Source: Phenylobacterium sp.
GTDB lineage: Bacteria; Pseudomonadota; Alphaproteobacteria; Caulobacterales; Caulobacteraceae
Reading direction: 5' to 3'
Assembly (NCBI RefSeq): GCF_030693405.1
Contig: NZ_JAUYAW010000049.1
Span: 1-40,708 of the forward strand
Length of the DNA: 40,708 nucleotides
Shown one piece after another: positions 39,140 to 40,708 of the stretch. The translations under genes and the position numbers were made by a program. The notes under the pieces were generated by a model that was not told where the DNA came from, did no database searches, and saw nothing but the letters and a program-made list of their open reading frames with translations. Positions within the stretch are counted from its first letter, which is position 1, and each line of letters starts with the position of its first letter.

Positions 39140-39187
39140 AGCATTTTCCGATAAGTGTGACGCGGTTATCTGATCAAAAATGTTCTA
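39137..39187. repeat. AT-rich palindromic (REP-like) intergenic repeat
   Basis: TAGAGCATTTT (39137-39147) pairs with AAAATGTTCTA (39177-39187) with one mismatch that becomes a G-U pair in RNA. Inside, GATAA pairs with TTATC, extending the structure. The left arm includes the TAG stop of the preceding gene. The composition is much more AT-rich than the surroundings, and the CTAGAGC heptamer at its left end also bounds repeats near 8519 and 10049. It resembles dispersed intergenic palindromes of alphaproteobacteria and may act as a terminator-like element. Confidence 0.6.
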
Positions 39188-39243
39188 ACTTTATGATTTA
39201 TAGCCCTTAGTTGCAGCCGCAGGCTGGCTTGAGGGGGCGCGCG

Positions 39244-40708
39244 ATGGGGGATGAGGTGGCCGGGGCCTGGACCGACGATGACCTTCGGCCGCTCCCATCG
39301 CCTCACCGGGAGGACGCCGATCAGGCCCTCGCCTCGGCCCTGGAAAGCGCGCGCGATCGCCTTCTGGACCGGTCCCTGCGCAACCGGTTGATCAACACCC
39401 CCCTGGGCTCCGCCACCGCCCGTCAGGTGCGGATTTCCGGACGCCGGTCTGACGACGTGTTCCGGACGCTCAGCGCCGGGCGAGTCATGACCTTCGCCGC
39501 CGGCGCTGAGGCCTCAGCTGCAGAGCCTTCGCTCGACATCGGCGAACGCCCCTCTCGTGAGGGTCGCTTGCCCACCTCCATGACCGCCGACGCCCTCCAG
39601 AAGCGCCTGCTGAGCCTCTATTATGAAGGCCAGACCCTGGAGGAGGAACAGGGGGTCAATGTGCTGTTCCTGGCCCTGGGCTTCCTGGAGTGGCGGGAGA
39701 CCCGCGCGGCAGACACTCCCCGCTACGCGCCGCTGATCCTACTGCCGGTGGACCTCGCCCGTGACGGGGCCAAGGACCGTTTCAAGCTGGAGCTTCGTCC
39801 CGACGATCTGATCGCCAATGTCAGTCTGCAGGCCTGGCTGAAGGACAATTTTGGCCTCGCCCTGCCCGACCTGCCTGATGACGAGGACTGGACGCCATCC
39901 GACTACGCCGCCCAGGTCGCCGCGGCCATCGGTGAACGGCCCGGCTGGAGGGTCCGTGGCGACGACATCTTGCTGGGCTTTTTCTCCTTCGCCAAGTTCC
40001 TGCTCTGGCGGGATCTGGACCCGGCCAACTGGCCAGGGTCAGGCCAGCTCACAGGACATCCGATCCTGCGCCAGGTCCTGCTGCGCGATGATCAGGAGGT
40101 GGAGGACACGCCGCTGATCGGGGACGACGGGCGGATCGACGAGGCCTTCCCTCTTGCCGAGCTGATCCACATCACCGACGCCGACAGCTCCCAGGCCATC
40201 GCCATTCAGGAGGCCATGGCCGGCAAGAACCTGGTCATTCAGGGCCCGCCCGGGACCGGCAAGTCGCAGACCATCACCAACATCATCGCCGGCGCCGTGC
40301 ACCGGGGCCGCAGCGTCCTATTCGTCGCCGAGAAGATGGCCGCCCTGGAGGTGGTGCATCAGCGGCTGGTGGACCGGGGCCTGGCGCCCCTGTGCCTGGA
40401 GCTGCACAGCCGCAAGGCGGCCAAGACCCAGGTTCTGGACCAGCTCAGGCGCTCCAGGGACGCGACCATGCCGGCGGGCGGGGGAACGGGGATCCTCGAC
40501 CTCCTGTCGGCGAGCCAAGGTCAGTTGCGCGCCCATTCGGACCGCCTCCACCGGCGGGGCGGCGCCGGGCTTTCGGCCTTCGACCTGATCGGCGCCATGA
40601 GCCTGCTGCAAAGCCAGGGCGCGCCGTCCCCGGGGTTCGAACTGCCCGAAGCTGCCGACTGGGGAGCCGATACTTTGGAGGCGGCGCGAGCCCGGGCGGA
40701 ACGTCTCG
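39244..40708 (+). CDS. DUF4011-type helicase, N-terminal part (runs off the window)
   Basis: Only the first 488 residues are visible. The start shows the DUF4011 signature R-L-L-D-R-S-L-R-N-R-L-I-N-T (39-52), then L-F-L-A-L-G-F-L-E-W-R-E and R-Y-A-P-L-I-L-L-P-V-D-L. A superfamily 1-like P-loop follows in I-Q-G-P-P-G-T-G-K-S-Q-T (332-343), then S-V-L-F-V-A-E-K-M-A-A-L. Full-length relatives are very large (over 1,000 residues), continuing with helicase motifs and often a Vsr-like nuclease or DUF3320 domain. DUF4011-helicase-Vsr proteins are a known single-gene anti-phage system (Hhe). The missing C-terminus prevents that assignment here. It follows the unknown gene by 104 bases, which include an AT-rich repeat. 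Confidence 0.88.
   Translation, partial: MGDEVAGAWTDDDLRPLPSPHREDADQALASALESARDRLLDRSLRNRLINTPLGSATARQVRISGRRSDDVFRTLSAGRVMTFAAGAEASAAEPSLDIGERPSREGRLPTSMTADALQKRLLSLYYEGQTLEEEQGVNVLFLALGFLEWRETRAADTPRYAPLILLPVDLARDGAKDRFKLELRPDDLIANVSLQAWLKDNFGLALPDLPDDEDWTPSDYAAQVAAAIGERPGWRVRGDDILLGFFSFAKFLLWRDLDPANWPGSGQLTGHPILRQVLLRDDQEVEDTPLIGDDGRIDEAFPLAELIHITDADSSQAIAIQEAMAGKNLVIQGPPGTGKSQTITNIIAGAVHRGRSVLFVAEKMAALEVVHQRLVDRGLAPLCLELHSRKAAKTQVLDQLRRSRDATMPAGGGTGILDLLSASQGQLRAHSDRLHRRGGAGLSAFDLIGAMSLLQSQGAPSPGFELPEAADWGADTLEAARARAERL

Overview
The window is GC-rich, densely packed chromosomal DNA that looks like an alphaproteobacterium of the Caulobacter/Phenylobacterium group. This is inferred from the gene order (yajC-secD-secF; nagZ-scpA-scpB-tatA-tatB-tatC-serS-surE-pcm-nlpD-like), the plant-type class II DAHP synthase, the two large TonB-dependent receptors and the strong third-position GC, which produces long meaningless antisense reading frames. 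No insertion sequence, CRISPR array or rRNA is visible. No gap between genes exceeds about 190 bases.

Region 1 (1-18233) is mostly housekeeping. On the minus strand, yajC, secD and secF encode the auxiliary Sec export complex and are followed by an Mth938-domain protein. A DUF815-type AAA ATPase lies divergently. A long minus-strand run then reads SPOR protein, nagZ, scpA, scpB, tatA, tatB, tatC, serS, surE, pcm and a LysM/LytM lipoprotein. It combines peptidoglycan recycling, chromosome condensation, Tat export, seryl-tRNA synthesis and stress or repair functions, and many genes are coupled by 4-base ATGA/GTGA overlaps. dgt (minus) is divergent from erpA and xth (plus), which are followed by an unknown membrane-anchored protein, an NnrU-family membrane protein and a tiny secreted EF-hand protein.

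Region 2 (18234-28157) is accessory nutrient-uptake DNA on the minus strand. One operon joins a TonB-dependent receptor, a class V PLP enzyme with a twin-arginine signal (resembling PvdN and isopenicillin N epimerase) and an aspartate/glutamate-type racemase. A second cluster joins a siderophore-type TonB receptor, a PepSY-type membrane protein and glutathione peroxidase, with two near-identical inverted repeats upstream that look like operators. A Gfo/Idh-type oxidoreductase and a small CusF-like lipoprotein follow.

Region 3 (28288-37720) holds a DUF429-like protein on the plus strand. On the minus strand, in transcription order, come glmU, rpiA, gor, an O-antigen ligase-like membrane protein, aroG (class II) and a MATE transporter. 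gph is divergent from glmU.

Region 4 (37737-40708) starts with tRNA-Val(CAC). It is followed by an unrecognised 379-residue protein, a short AT-rich palindromic repeat, and the first 488 residues of a large DUF4011-type helicase that runs off the window. DUF4011 helicases occur in anti-phage systems (the Hhe type), so this tRNA-flanked stretch is a good candidate for the edge of a genomic or defence island. The two most promising places for undescribed biology are this region and the exported PLP-enzyme/TonB operon.
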